41,275 bases of DNA from the NCBI GenBank assembly GCA_903919715.1, contig CAIXJC010000075.1, forward strand, positions 98,363 through 139,637, written 5' to 3'. Position 1 is the stretch's first letter; every line of letters starts with the position of its first letter. The notes beneath the pieces are model-generated. The model had not been told where the DNA came from. It did no database searches and saw only the letters and a program-made list of their open reading frames with translations. This document shows, one piece after another, positions 16,150 through 23,398 of this stretch. A program made the position numbers and the translations under genes. This stretch comes from an uncultured bacterium. GTDB taxonomy: Bacteria > Planctomycetota > Phycisphaerae > Phycisphaerales > SM1A02.

Positions 16150-17964
16150 TCACTCGCTCTGCTCAAGCACTGCCAAAAACGCTTCTTGCGGAATCGAGAC
16201 GGACCCGATCTGCTTCATGCGCTTCTTGCCTTCTTTTTGCTTCTCGAGCAATTTGCGCTTGCGGCTGATATCGCCGCCATAACACTTCGCCGTCACATTT
16301 TTTCGCATCGCTTGAATTGATTCTCGTGCGATGACCTTGCCACCAACCGCTGCTTGCAATGCAATTTCAAACTGATGGCGATCGATTTGCTTTTTCAACT
16401 TCGACAAGATCAATCGACTTCGATTCTCTGCGGTTGAGCGGTGACAGATCAAACTCAACGCTTCAACGACTTCGCCGTTGACGAGAATATTGACCTTCGC
16501 CAAGTTGTCGATGCGATATGCAACCACGTGATAGTCCATCGTTCCGTAGCCACGCGTGAGGGACTTCAACTTGTCATAGAAGTCATAGATGATCTCAGCC
16601 ATCGGCAGTTCATAATCCAAAATCTGTCGGCCTTCGCTGAGAAAACGCTGCGCCTTGAAAATGCCGCGACGACTATCGCACAACTTGATCAAGTCACCGA
16701 TATTTTCAGTCGGGCACATGATTTCCAACTTGGCAATTGGCTCGCGAATTGCCGCTGTTTGCGATGGATCTGGCAAATCCGCAGGGTTGTGAATTTCGAC
16801 CTGCTCTCCAGTGGTCAGATCCACGATGTACTTGACTGTGGGCGCCGTCTGAACAATTTCAACGCCGCCTTCGCGCTCGAGTCGCTCTTGGATGATGTCC
16901 ATGTGCAACAGGCCGAGGAATCCACAGCGATAACCAAATCCAAGCGCTTCAGAATGCTGAACCTCAAAGGTGAAACTCGCATCATTGAGACTCAGTTTTT
17001 CAATCGCTTCGCGAAGTGCTTCGAAACTTGCCTTCTTGCCTGTGCCGGTTTCAGCATCAGCGCTCGAAGGATAAAAATCGCAAAAGACCATCTGCTTTGG
17101 TTCTTCATAACCCGCCAATGCTTCTTCTGCTGGCGCGATGTCAAGCGTCACCGTATCGCCAACACGAACATCTCCCAGACTCTTAATGCTCGCACTGATC
17201 GAACCGACCTGCGCCCATCCGAGTTCTTTCACCCGTGTGATGTGTGGCGTGTAGCGAGTCAATTCGCTCACCATGAAATGACGTCCCGTTCCCATCATGC
17301 GAATCTTGTCGCCGACTTTTAACGTGCCGTCGAAGATTCGCACATAGACCACAACTCCGCGGTAATCGTCGTATTTAGCGTCAAAAATCAGCCCGCGGAG
17401 TTTGTCGGTCTTGGCTGGCCTCGGTGCGGGCAACTTGCGACAGATCAAGTCGAGCAACTCTTTGATTCCCTGCCCCGACTTTGCAGAAACCAAAACACAA
17501 TCTTCTGCAGGAAGTCCAAGGACCTGTTCGATTTCCATCGCGACGCCATCAGGATCGGCGGCTGGAAGATCGATCTTGTTGATGACGGGAATCAATTCGA
17601 GACCCGCCGAGACTGCGAGATACGCATTCGCGACCGTTTGCGCCTGCACACCTTGCGTTGAATCCACCACGAGGATTGCTCCTTCGCATGCGGTCAGTGC
17701 GCGACTGACTTCATATGTGAAGTCCACGTGGCCTGGCGTATCAATAAAATTCAGTTCGTACTCTTCGCCGTCGCATGTGTGTTGAACGGAAACAGCACTC
17801 GCCTTGATGGTGATGCCGCGCTCGCGTTCCAAATCCATTGAGTCCAGAAATTGCGCTCGTGCCTCACGCTTGGAAAGTGCATTGGTCGCCTGCAAGAGAC
17901 GATCGGCGAGTGTGCTCTTACCGTGGTCGATGTGAGCGATGATTGAGAAGTTGCGGATATTCAT
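16150..17964 (-). CDS. lepA: Elongation factor 4 (back-translocating GTPase LepA)
   Basis: 604 residues, the standard length. A translational GTPase that acts on stalled or stressed ribosomes. G motifs: 'IAHIDHGKSTLADRLLQ' (P-loop), 'RERGITIKASAV' (switch I), 'FIDTPGHVDFTYE' (G3), 'PVINKIDLPAADP' (G4) and 'LVSAKSGQG' (G5). LepA-specific parts follow: 'KPRPAKTD'-type linker, 'GLLHMDIIQERLEREGGV', and a C-terminal domain with 'MDYHVVAYRIDNLAKVNILV' and 'GGDISRKRKLLEKQKEGKKR', which binds the ribosome. Start and stop both match the family. lipB lies 50 bases upstream and the Skp-like pair 50 bases downstream on the same strand. Confidence 0.98.
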   Translation of the reverse strand: MNIRNFSIIAHIDHGKSTLADRLLQATNALSKREARAQFLDSMDLERERGITIKASAVSVQHTCDGEEYELNFIDTPGHVDFTYEVSRALTACEGAILVVDSTQGVQAQTVANAYLAVSAGLELIPVINKIDLPAADPDGVAMEIEQVLGLPAEDCVLVSAKSGQGIKELLDLICRKLPAPRPAKTDKLRGLIFDAKYDDYRGVVVYVRIFDGTLKVGDKIRMMGTGRHFMVSELTRYTPHITRVKELGWAQVGSISASIKSLGDVRVGDTVTLDIAPAEEALAGYEEPKQMVFCDFYPSSADAETGTGKKASFEALREAIEKLSLNDASFTFEVQHSEALGFGYRCGFLGLLHMDIIQERLEREGGVEIVQTAPTVKYIVDLTTGEQVEIHNPADLPDPSQTAAIREPIAKLEIMCPTENIGDLIKLCDSRRGIFKAQRFLSEGRQILDYELPMAEIIYDFYDKLKSLTRGYGTMDYHVVAYRIDNLAKVNILVNGEVVEALSLICHRSTAENRSRLILSKLKKQIDRHQFEIALQAAVGGKVIARESIQAMRKNVTAKCYGGDISRKRKLLEKQKEGKKRMKQIGSVSIPQEAFLAVLEQSE

Positions 17965-18014
17965 TGGAAGCGGCGAGCCCCGAAGTGTAGTGCAGACCCA
18001 CAGCCATCACCGCA

Positions 18015-18782
18015 TCAAGAAGATGACCCCGCCGCCGCCGCGGACTCTGCGGCAGCCATAAGAGCACGATTCAGCCTCAATTCGAGCGCTTTCTTGACTT
18101 CTGCGAGTGTTGGGGCTTTCGAAGAAAGTTCTTTCTCCAGACTCGTCACTCCTCGCCCAACCAATCCACAAGGAACGATCAAGTCAAATTGCTTCAAATC
18201 GGGATTCACATTGAGCGCAATTCCATGCATCGATACCCAGCGCGACAATCGGACGCCCATCGCACAAATCTTGCGGCCGTTCACCCACACACCCGTCGCA
18301 GTGGGATCACGCTCCCCCACAACGCCGAAATCCGCCAGCGTCTCGATGACGACTGCTTCGAGCATTCTCAGATATCCATTCACTCGCAACCCTAACCGAT
18401 TGAGATCGAGAATCAGATAGACAACGATCTGGCCGGGACCATGCCACGTGACATCGCCGCCGCGATCGGTTTCCACACACTCCACACCGCGCTGCGCCAA
18501 CTGCTCCTGCGAAAAGAGAACGTTCTTTTGTGCGTCAATTCTCCGCGAGACTGTCACAACGGCAGGATGGTGTTCTAAGAAATAGACAGCACCAGCGCGA
18601 AGGGCTGCAGAAAACGGTGCGCCGATTGCAGGACGTGCCGCAACAACACGTTCGTGGGCTTCCTTCTGGATCGCATATGCATGTGCATAGGAGATCCGCC
18701 CCAAGTCGATGAAGTCCACGAGATCGGTGCGATCTTTCTCGGTCGATGACGGCGGGCGAATATCGGGGGCGAAATCCATCAT
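18015..18782 (-). CDS. lipB: Octanoyl-[acyl-carrier-protein]:protein octanoyltransferase
   Basis: 255 residues. Transfers octanoate from ACP to lipoyl domains, the first step of lipoate synthesis. Family features in order: 'SYAHAYAIQKEAHERVV', 'FLEHHPAVVTVSRR', 'RGGDVTWHGPGQIVVYLILD', 'GVWVNGRKICAMGVRLSRW' with the catalytic Lys, and 'VPCGLVGRGVTSLEKEL' with the acyl-accepting Cys, followed by an Ala/Ser-rich tail. Two adjacent ATGs (18782 and 18779) are possible starts. It is divergent from lpxA with only 34 bases between the coding regions, so promoters must overlap. lipA is not in the window. Confidence 0.94.
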   Translation of the reverse strand: MMDFAPDIRPPSSTEKDRTDLVDFIDLGRISYAHAYAIQKEAHERVVAARPAIGAPFSAALRAGAVYFLEHHPAVVTVSRRIDAQKNVLFSQEQLAQRGVECVETDRGGDVTWHGPGQIVVYLILDLNRLGLRVNGYLRMLEAVVIETLADFGVVGERDPTATGVWVNGRKICAMGVRLSRWVSMHGIALNVNPDLKQFDLIVPCGLVGRGVTSLEKELSSKAPTLAEVKKALELRLNRALMAAAESAAAAGSSS

Positions 18783-18816
18783 CGACGATCGTAGTGGGCG
18801 GGACTATTCTCTCGCC

Positions 18817-19623
18817 GTGCCCACGATCCACCCAACTGCGATCATTGAAGGAAATGTCACACTGGCCGACGATGTCGTGATCGGTCCTTGGTGTCATCTG
18901 ATGGGAACTCTCGGCCCGATCACCATCGGCGCGGGAACGATTCTGCGAGCACGCGTGCAATTGGAAGGGCCATTGACAATCGGCCAGAAGAACCAGTTCT
19001 ATGCGAATACTTGTATTGGTTGTGCGCCGCAAGATCTTGGAACGCCGCCAGACTTTCCAGGCAAGGGAATCACCATCGGATCCAACAATGTCTTTCGCGA
19101 AGGAGTGACCATCTCGCGCCCCAAGATGGACCAGTCAGGGCGCATCGGCGATAGCAACTATTGGATGGCAAACTCCCACGCAGGTCACGACTGCACGGTT
19201 GGAAACAATTGTGTGTTTGCCAACGGAACTCTGCTCGCCGGTCATGTGGACGTTGCGGACCGTGTGATCACTGGAGGTTCCGCCGCGGTGCATCAATTTG
19301 TCAGACTCGGCCGTGGTTGCTTCGTCAGTGGCGTTGCAGGAGTCTTCCACGACGTCTGCCCATTCTTTCTTGTGAGCACGACAAATTATGCCGGCGGATT
19401 GAACGTCATCGGGATGCGCCGTTCTGGAGTCTCATCCGCTTCCATCGATTCCGCTCGATGGGCGTACGCCACACTTTGCCGAAGCCACTTGCTGCCCAAG
19501 AACGCACTCGAGGTTCTGCGAACCCGAGCGGGTGATCCAATGATCGACCAATATATTTCGTTCGTCGAATCCTCCAAGAGAGGTATCGTGAGTACACGCG
19601 GTCGACGAACCGGCAGCGAATAA
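18817..19623 (+). CDS. lpxA: UDP-N-acetylglucosamine acyltransferase (LpxA)
   Basis: 268 residues from GTG at 18817. The longer open frame (to 18709) would overlap divergent lipB and adds non-homologous residues, while 'VPTIHPTAIIEGNVTLADD' aligns with the usual LpxA N-terminus. The protein catalyses the first step of lipid A synthesis and is built of left-handed beta-helix hexapeptide repeats ('VTLADDVVIGPWCHL', 'ITIGAGTILRARVQL'). The catalytic His lies in 'NSHAGHDCTVGNNCVFANG', and 'ITGGSAAVHQFVRLGRG' and 'AGGLNVIGMRRSG' match the family. The C-terminal helical region is present. No other lpx gene is adjacent, but kdsA at 32600 supports an LPS-like outer membrane. Confidence 0.92.
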   Translation: MPTIHPTAIIEGNVTLADDVVIGPWCHLMGTLGPITIGAGTILRARVQLEGPLTIGQKNQFYANTCIGCAPQDLGTPPDFPGKGITIGSNNVFREGVTISRPKMDQSGRIGDSNYWMANSHAGHDCTVGNNCVFANGTLLAGHVDVADRVITGGSAAVHQFVRLGRGCFVSGVAGVFHDVCPFFLVSTTNYAGGLNVIGMRRSGVSSASIDSARWAYATLCRSHLLPKNALEVLRTRAGDPMIDQYISFVESSKRGIVSTRGRRTGSE

Positions 19624-19625
19624 AC

Positions 19626-19644
19626 GAGTGCATGGAACGCACTC
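19626..19644 (+). other. Short palindromic hairpin just after lpxA
   Basis: GAGTGC-ATGGAAC-GCACTC forms a 6-bp stem 2 bases after the lpxA stop. There is no T-run, so it is not a classical terminator. A related string (GAGTGC, 8 more bases, then ATGGAACGCGCTCAA) occurs at 28961-28985. Confidence 0.35.
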
Positions 19645-19716
19645 AAGGAAGTTGACCCAGCGCAAGGACAGCAGCATGAACAAAGCGCATTACTCTTCAC
19701 ACGGAAAACAATCACG

Positions 19717-20526
19717 ATGAGTGCGTCGATCTGTGTTCTTGGAAGCAGTTCGCGCGGAAACGCAACGGCGATTTCCTTCGATGATTCAGGCAAATTCATC
19801 TTGATCGATGCGGGACTGTCGCCACGCGGCGTTCGTACAGCACTCGTGACCGCGGGCGCAGCAGCACGCTTTCACACACTGCGCGCAATCTTTTTAACAC
19901 ATCTCGATCGCGATCATTGGGCACCATCGTGGGCTCGACAATTGCAGCGAGCGCCAGTGCCTGTCATCGTGCGGCGGGCCCATGCCCAACTCGCCCTTGC
20001 GTCGGGAGTTCCCGCAGAGTGCCTGCGACCAATGGACGGAGCATTTGCTCTTGGAAAGACGGCGGACGTTCGACTGATCGCTGTCCCGCACGATGAGATC
20101 GGATCAACGGCTTTTCGATTCGACTCGGAAAACGCTCACATTGGACACGCCACGGATCTTGGTTGTGTCAGCGATGAATTGCTCGATGCATTCGCTCAAC
20201 TCGACATGCTTTCCATCGAGAGCAACTATGACGAGCAGATGCAGCGCGACTCGCCTCGGCCGTCGTTTCTCAAACAGCGCATCATGGGCGGGCGAGGCCA
20301 CTTGTCCAACGTTCAGGCAGTTGAGGCTGCCCGCATCTTGACCGCAACTGGATCGGTGAGGCACTTGGTCCTCCTCCATCTCTCACAGGATTGCAACTGC
20401 CCAACATTAGTGCGTGAATTCTTCCATGCGCAGTTGCCGACGATGGCGTCATCTCTGACGATCAGCCGTCCATTCGAACCGACTCCCATTCTTCGCGTGC
20501 GACGATCCGAACCTGCAATCGCTTGA
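19717..20526 (+). CDS. MBL-fold metallohydrolase, YycJ/WalJ-like
   Basis: 269 residues. Starts 'ICVLGSSSRGNATAI', as in YycJ-type metallo-beta-lactamase-fold proteins (usually 'LGSGSxGNxxxI'). Metal-binding elements: 'IFLTHLDRDHWAPSWA' (HxxxDH motif, HLDRDH), 'HDEIGSTAFRFDSENAHIG', 'ATDLGCVSDELLD' (bridging Asp) and the near-C-terminal 'GGRGHLSNVQAVEAAR', which is the strongest marker of this subfamily. 'LSIESNYDEQM' matches the 'ESNHDxxM' block. In Firmicutes, YycJ/WalJ is a nuclease-like enzyme linked to cell-wall signalling and DNA repair; its role here is unknown. It sits between lpxA and purF in a plus-strand run, with 61 bases to purF. Confidence 0.87.
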   Translation: MSASICVLGSSSRGNATAISFDDSGKFILIDAGLSPRGVRTALVTAGAAARFHTLRAIFLTHLDRDHWAPSWARQLQRAPVPVIVRRAHAQLALASGVPAECLRPMDGAFALGKTADVRLIAVPHDEIGSTAFRFDSENAHIGHATDLGCVSDELLDAFAQLDMLSIESNYDEQMQRDSPRPSFLKQRIMGGRGHLSNVQAVEAARILTATGSVRHLVLLHLSQDCNCPTLVREFFHAQLPTMASSLTISRPFEPTPILRVRRSEPAIA

Positions 20527-20587
20527 TTTCTCGCCTCGAACGCATCGCCCCGCTGCGATTCGCATCCGCTACCCTTCTGCACTCTCT

Positions 20588-22504
20588 ATGAGCGATCTGC
20601 TCACACACGAATGCGGACTTGCGCTGGTCCGACTGCGAAAACCAATCACATGGTTTCAGGAGCAGTACGGAGATCCTGCATGGGGGCTTCGCAAGCTCTA
20701 TCTCTTGATGGAAAAACAGCACAATCGCGGGCAAGATGGTGCAGGAATCGCCAGCGTCCGCTTTGATATGCCGCCAGGAGAAGCTTTTCTCGAGCGCGCT
20801 CGAAGCGGCAAGCGCAATCCAGTGGAACGTCTCTTTGACGACGCTTTGACGCCAATTCGCAGCATGAGCGAAGAAGCGCTGCGAACAATATCGATTCCAG
20901 ACCTCAAGAAAAAACTCCCACTTCTGGGCGAAGTCTTGCTCGGGCATTTGAGATATGGAACGTTCGGCGGTCGATCCGCCGATGCGTGTCACCCCTTCGT
21001 CCGACGATCCATCATCGCGAGCCGAAATCTCGCACTCGCTGGCAATTTCAATCTGACCAATTCTCCAGAACTATTCGACCTATTGGTGGAGTACGGGCTC
21101 GCTCCCGTCGGTGGAAGTGACACCGGCGTCGTCTTGGAAAAAATCGGATATTCAATCGACCGCGAACATGACCACTTGATTTCAACGGTTGGCCCAGGGT
21201 CTTTCGCAGGACTCGAAGGGCGTGCGCTGGCCAAGGAAGTTTCGTTTCAGCTGGATTATGGCCGAATCTTGGAGCGCGCCACCGAAAAATTCGACGGGGG
21301 TTACACCCTCGGGGCACTCGTCGGCAATGGAGACTGCTTCGCATGTCGAGATCCCGCCGGCATTCGTCCAGCATTCGTATTGATCACTGACGATGTCGTC
21401 GCCGTCGCGAGCGAACGGCCCGCACTCGCTGCGGTATTCGACGTTCCCGTCGAGTTGATTCATCCGCTCGAGCCTGGACATGTACTGAGTGTCAAACGAG
21501 ATGGAACAGTCTCGACTCAGCGCTTTGCTGCACCCCGCCCGATTCGCCAGTGCACCTTCGAGCGAATTTATTTCAGTCGCGGAAATGATCACGAGATCTA
21601 TGAAGAGCGCAAGCGGCTGGGCGAAAACTTAGCCCCTCGAATCTTGGAACGACTTGGAGAAACGGTCGACCATGCGGTTTTCTCGTTCATTCCCAACACT
21701 TCTGAGAGCGCATACCTCGGACTTATTCAGGAAACCGAGCGAATTATGCGCGAACGTGCGGCCGACGAAGTCTGCCAACTCGTCGCTGAAGGCAAGGCGA
21801 CTCCCGATCGAATTCGCGCATTGATGGACGTGCGGGTGCGCGCGGAAAAGGTCGCCCACAAAGATCAAAAGTTACGGACATTCATCACGCATGATGCGGC
21901 GCGGCGCGATCTGGTCAGCCATGTGTATGACATCACTCGCGGAACGGTTCGCCCTGGCGACACGCTGATCGCCGTCGACGACTCGATCGTCCGCGGGACG
22001 ACATTGCGCGATTCGATCATCACCATCCTTTCGCGGCTGAATCCCGCACGCATTCTTGTTGCGAGCAGCGCTCCGCCGATTCTCTATCCCGACTGCTACG
22101 GAATCGATATGAGCCAACTCGGACGCTTCATTGCGTTCGAAGCTGCGATCAATCTGGTGAGGGAACGTGGCGACGAAGCAGTTCTCGATGAAGTCGAATC
22201 TCTTTGTAAAGCGCAGGACCATTTACCCGCTGAGCGAATGAAAAATCACGTTCGATTGATTTATGACCGTTTCACCCAAGATGAAATCTCCGCAGAAATC
22301 GCTCGATTGATTCGCCCCAAAACTGGCGAGTGGCACGGCGAGGTCGAGGTCGTCTATCAAACCATCGAAGGGTTGCGGCGAGCAATGCCGAACCACACGG
22401 GCGACTGGTATTTCACTGGCGATTATCCCACTCCGGGTGGTTATCGCGTCCTCAATCGCGCTTTTCTCAACTGGCGCAAGCGCAGCGACTCCCGTTCCTA
22501 CTAG
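20588..22504 (+). CDS. purF: Amidophosphoribosyltransferase, long Bacteroides-type PurF
   Basis: 638 residues. Makes 5-phosphoribosylamine from PRPP and glutamine, the first committed purine step. The Ntn glutaminase nucleophile is Cys9 in 'MSDLLTHECGLALVRL', so an 8-residue propeptide should be removed. 'MEKQHNRGQDGAGIASV' and 'GHLRYGTFGGRS' follow. The phosphoribosyltransferase domain has the PRPP loop 'LIAVDDSIVRGTTLRDSII'. PurF proteins are usually ~480-510 residues; this one matches the ~630-residue variant known from Bacteroidetes, with extra sequence after the glutaminase domain and a C-terminal segment ending 'TGDYPTPGGYRVLNRAFLNW'. No other pur gene is adjacent. Confidence 0.9.
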   Translation: MSDLLTHECGLALVRLRKPITWFQEQYGDPAWGLRKLYLLMEKQHNRGQDGAGIASVRFDMPPGEAFLERARSGKRNPVERLFDDALTPIRSMSEEALRTISIPDLKKKLPLLGEVLLGHLRYGTFGGRSADACHPFVRRSIIASRNLALAGNFNLTNSPELFDLLVEYGLAPVGGSDTGVVLEKIGYSIDREHDHLISTVGPGSFAGLEGRALAKEVSFQLDYGRILERATEKFDGGYTLGALVGNGDCFACRDPAGIRPAFVLITDDVVAVASERPALAAVFDVPVELIHPLEPGHVLSVKRDGTVSTQRFAAPRPIRQCTFERIYFSRGNDHEIYEERKRLGENLAPRILERLGETVDHAVFSFIPNTSESAYLGLIQETERIMRERAADEVCQLVAEGKATPDRIRALMDVRVRAEKVAHKDQKLRTFITHDAARRDLVSHVYDITRGTVRPGDTLIAVDDSIVRGTTLRDSIITILSRLNPARILVASSAPPILYPDCYGIDMSQLGRFIAFEAAINLVRERGDEAVLDEVESLCKAQDHLPAERMKNHVRLIYDRFTQDEISAEIARLIRPKTGEWHGEVEVVYQTIEGLRRAMPNHTGDWYFTGDYPTPGGYRVLNRAFLNWRKRSDSRSY

Positions 22505-22598
22505 TTTTTCGACAGTTCGATAGGTTTTCCACCGCTCGCCCAGAAAATGGGGCGGTCGAGGCTGAAAATGGAGCCCTGATTCGTTGCTCCCCATTCTC

Positions 22599-22627
22599 TT
22601 GACATTTTTCCTTAGTTCGTGTTCAAT
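22599..22627 (+). promoter_or_regulatory. Sigma-70-type promoter of rpsD
   Basis: A perfect -35 TTGACA (22599-22604), a 17-base spacer and a -10 TTCAAT (22622-22627, 4 of 6). A start site ~7 bases later would fall near 22634, only ~6 bases before the rpsD ATG at 22640. No Shine-Dalgarno is present in that gap, so the message may be nearly leaderless. Confidence 0.65.
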
Positions 22628-22639
22628 GCGTGACTAACC

Positions 22640-23239
22640 ATGGCACGCTATACCGGTCCTAAAGTCAAACTCTCCCGCCGCGTTGGTGTTCCGATTGCGG
22701 ACATCCCGAAGCACACAGCCAAGCGACAATTGACGCCTCCCGGCATGCACGGCTTCCGCGGAAAGCGCGCAAAGCCATACGGCATCCGTAAGGACGAAAA
22801 GCAGAAGTTGCGTTACCACTACAGCGTGTTGGAACGACAGTTCCGTCGCTATCTCGCTGAAGCAGGTCGCAGCAAGGGAAACACAGGAGAAGTCTTGCTT
22901 CAGAATCTCGAACGTCGATTGGACAACTTGGTCCGTCGCGCTGGATTCGCTCGCACGATTTGGGCTGCCCGACAGATCGTGGTTCACGGACATGTGCTCG
23001 TCAACGGCCGCAAGGTCGATCGACCTTCATATGCCTGCGAACCAGGCATGGTGATCACGATGCGTGATGGGCTTCATAAGCTCGTTCGTGAAAACATGGA
23101 AAGCCTTGCTGGGCACGTTGTTCCAGGTTGGATCGAAGTCAATCCCGCCGAGTTGGCCGTCAAAGTATTGGCGACCCCCTCGTCTGAACAAATCCCATTC
23201 GACGTGAACACGAATCTCATCGTCGAATTCTATCGCTGA
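22640..23239 (+). CDS. rpsD: 30S ribosomal protein S4
   Basis: 199 residues. A primary 16S rRNA-binding protein of the small subunit. The N-terminus, 'MARYTGPKVKLSRRVGVPI', lacks the four-Cys zinc motif, so it is the zinc-independent (C-minus) form. The S4 RNA-binding domain is 'LERRLDNLVRRAGFARTIWA' with 'VVHGHVLVNGRKVDRPSY'. It stands alone here rather than in the usual alpha-operon with rpsM, rpsK and rpoA. It has its own strong promoter immediately upstream and an intrinsic terminator after the stop, so it is a single-gene unit. An autoregulatory leader like that of E. coli alpha mRNA is not possible with so short a 5' region. Confidence 0.98.
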   Translation: MARYTGPKVKLSRRVGVPIADIPKHTAKRQLTPPGMHGFRGKRAKPYGIRKDEKQKLRYHYSVLERQFRRYLAEAGRSKGNTGEVLLQNLERRLDNLVRRAGFARTIWAARQIVVHGHVLVNGRKVDRPSYACEPGMVITMRDGLHKLVRENMESLAGHVVPGWIEVNPAELAVKVLATPSSEQIPFDVNTNLIVEFYR

Positions 23240-23261
23240 TCGTGTGAAACTTCATTTCCAG

Positions 23262-23297
23262 AGCGCGCGGACGAACAACGTCCGTGCGCTTTTTTTT
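23262..23297 (+). terminator. Intrinsic terminator after rpsD
   Basis: AGCGCGCGGACG pairs with CGTCCGTGCGCT (12 bp, one G-T) around the loop AACAA, followed directly by eight T residues. It is 22 bases past the rpsD stop and is the clearest intrinsic terminator in the window. Confidence 0.93.
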
Positions 23298-23353
23298 CAA
23301 GAAGAGCAAGCATTTTCAAGAAGAACAAGCAGTTTTAAGCAGAATAAGCCGAA
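23294..23353 (+). repeat. Three imperfect ~20-bp repeats in the SurA-like gene leader
   Basis: Units of TTTT followed by a purine-rich AAG/AGAA string (TTTTCAAGAAGAGCAAGCA, TTTTCAAGAAGAACAAGCA, TTTTAAGCAGAATAAGCC) begin at 23294, 23313 and 23333. They lie between the rpsD terminator and the next gene. The AAGAAG purine runs and T4 blocks could be a transcription slippage or regulatory tract. Confidence 0.6.
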
Positions 23354-23398
23354 TTTTTTAAATAAAGCATTGAGCAGAAAGCCCATAGGAGCCCCACC

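Noticed and set aside
16441..17322. 293-codon plus-strand frame opposite lepA
   Set aside because: Antisense shadow. The lepA frame is conserved throughout.
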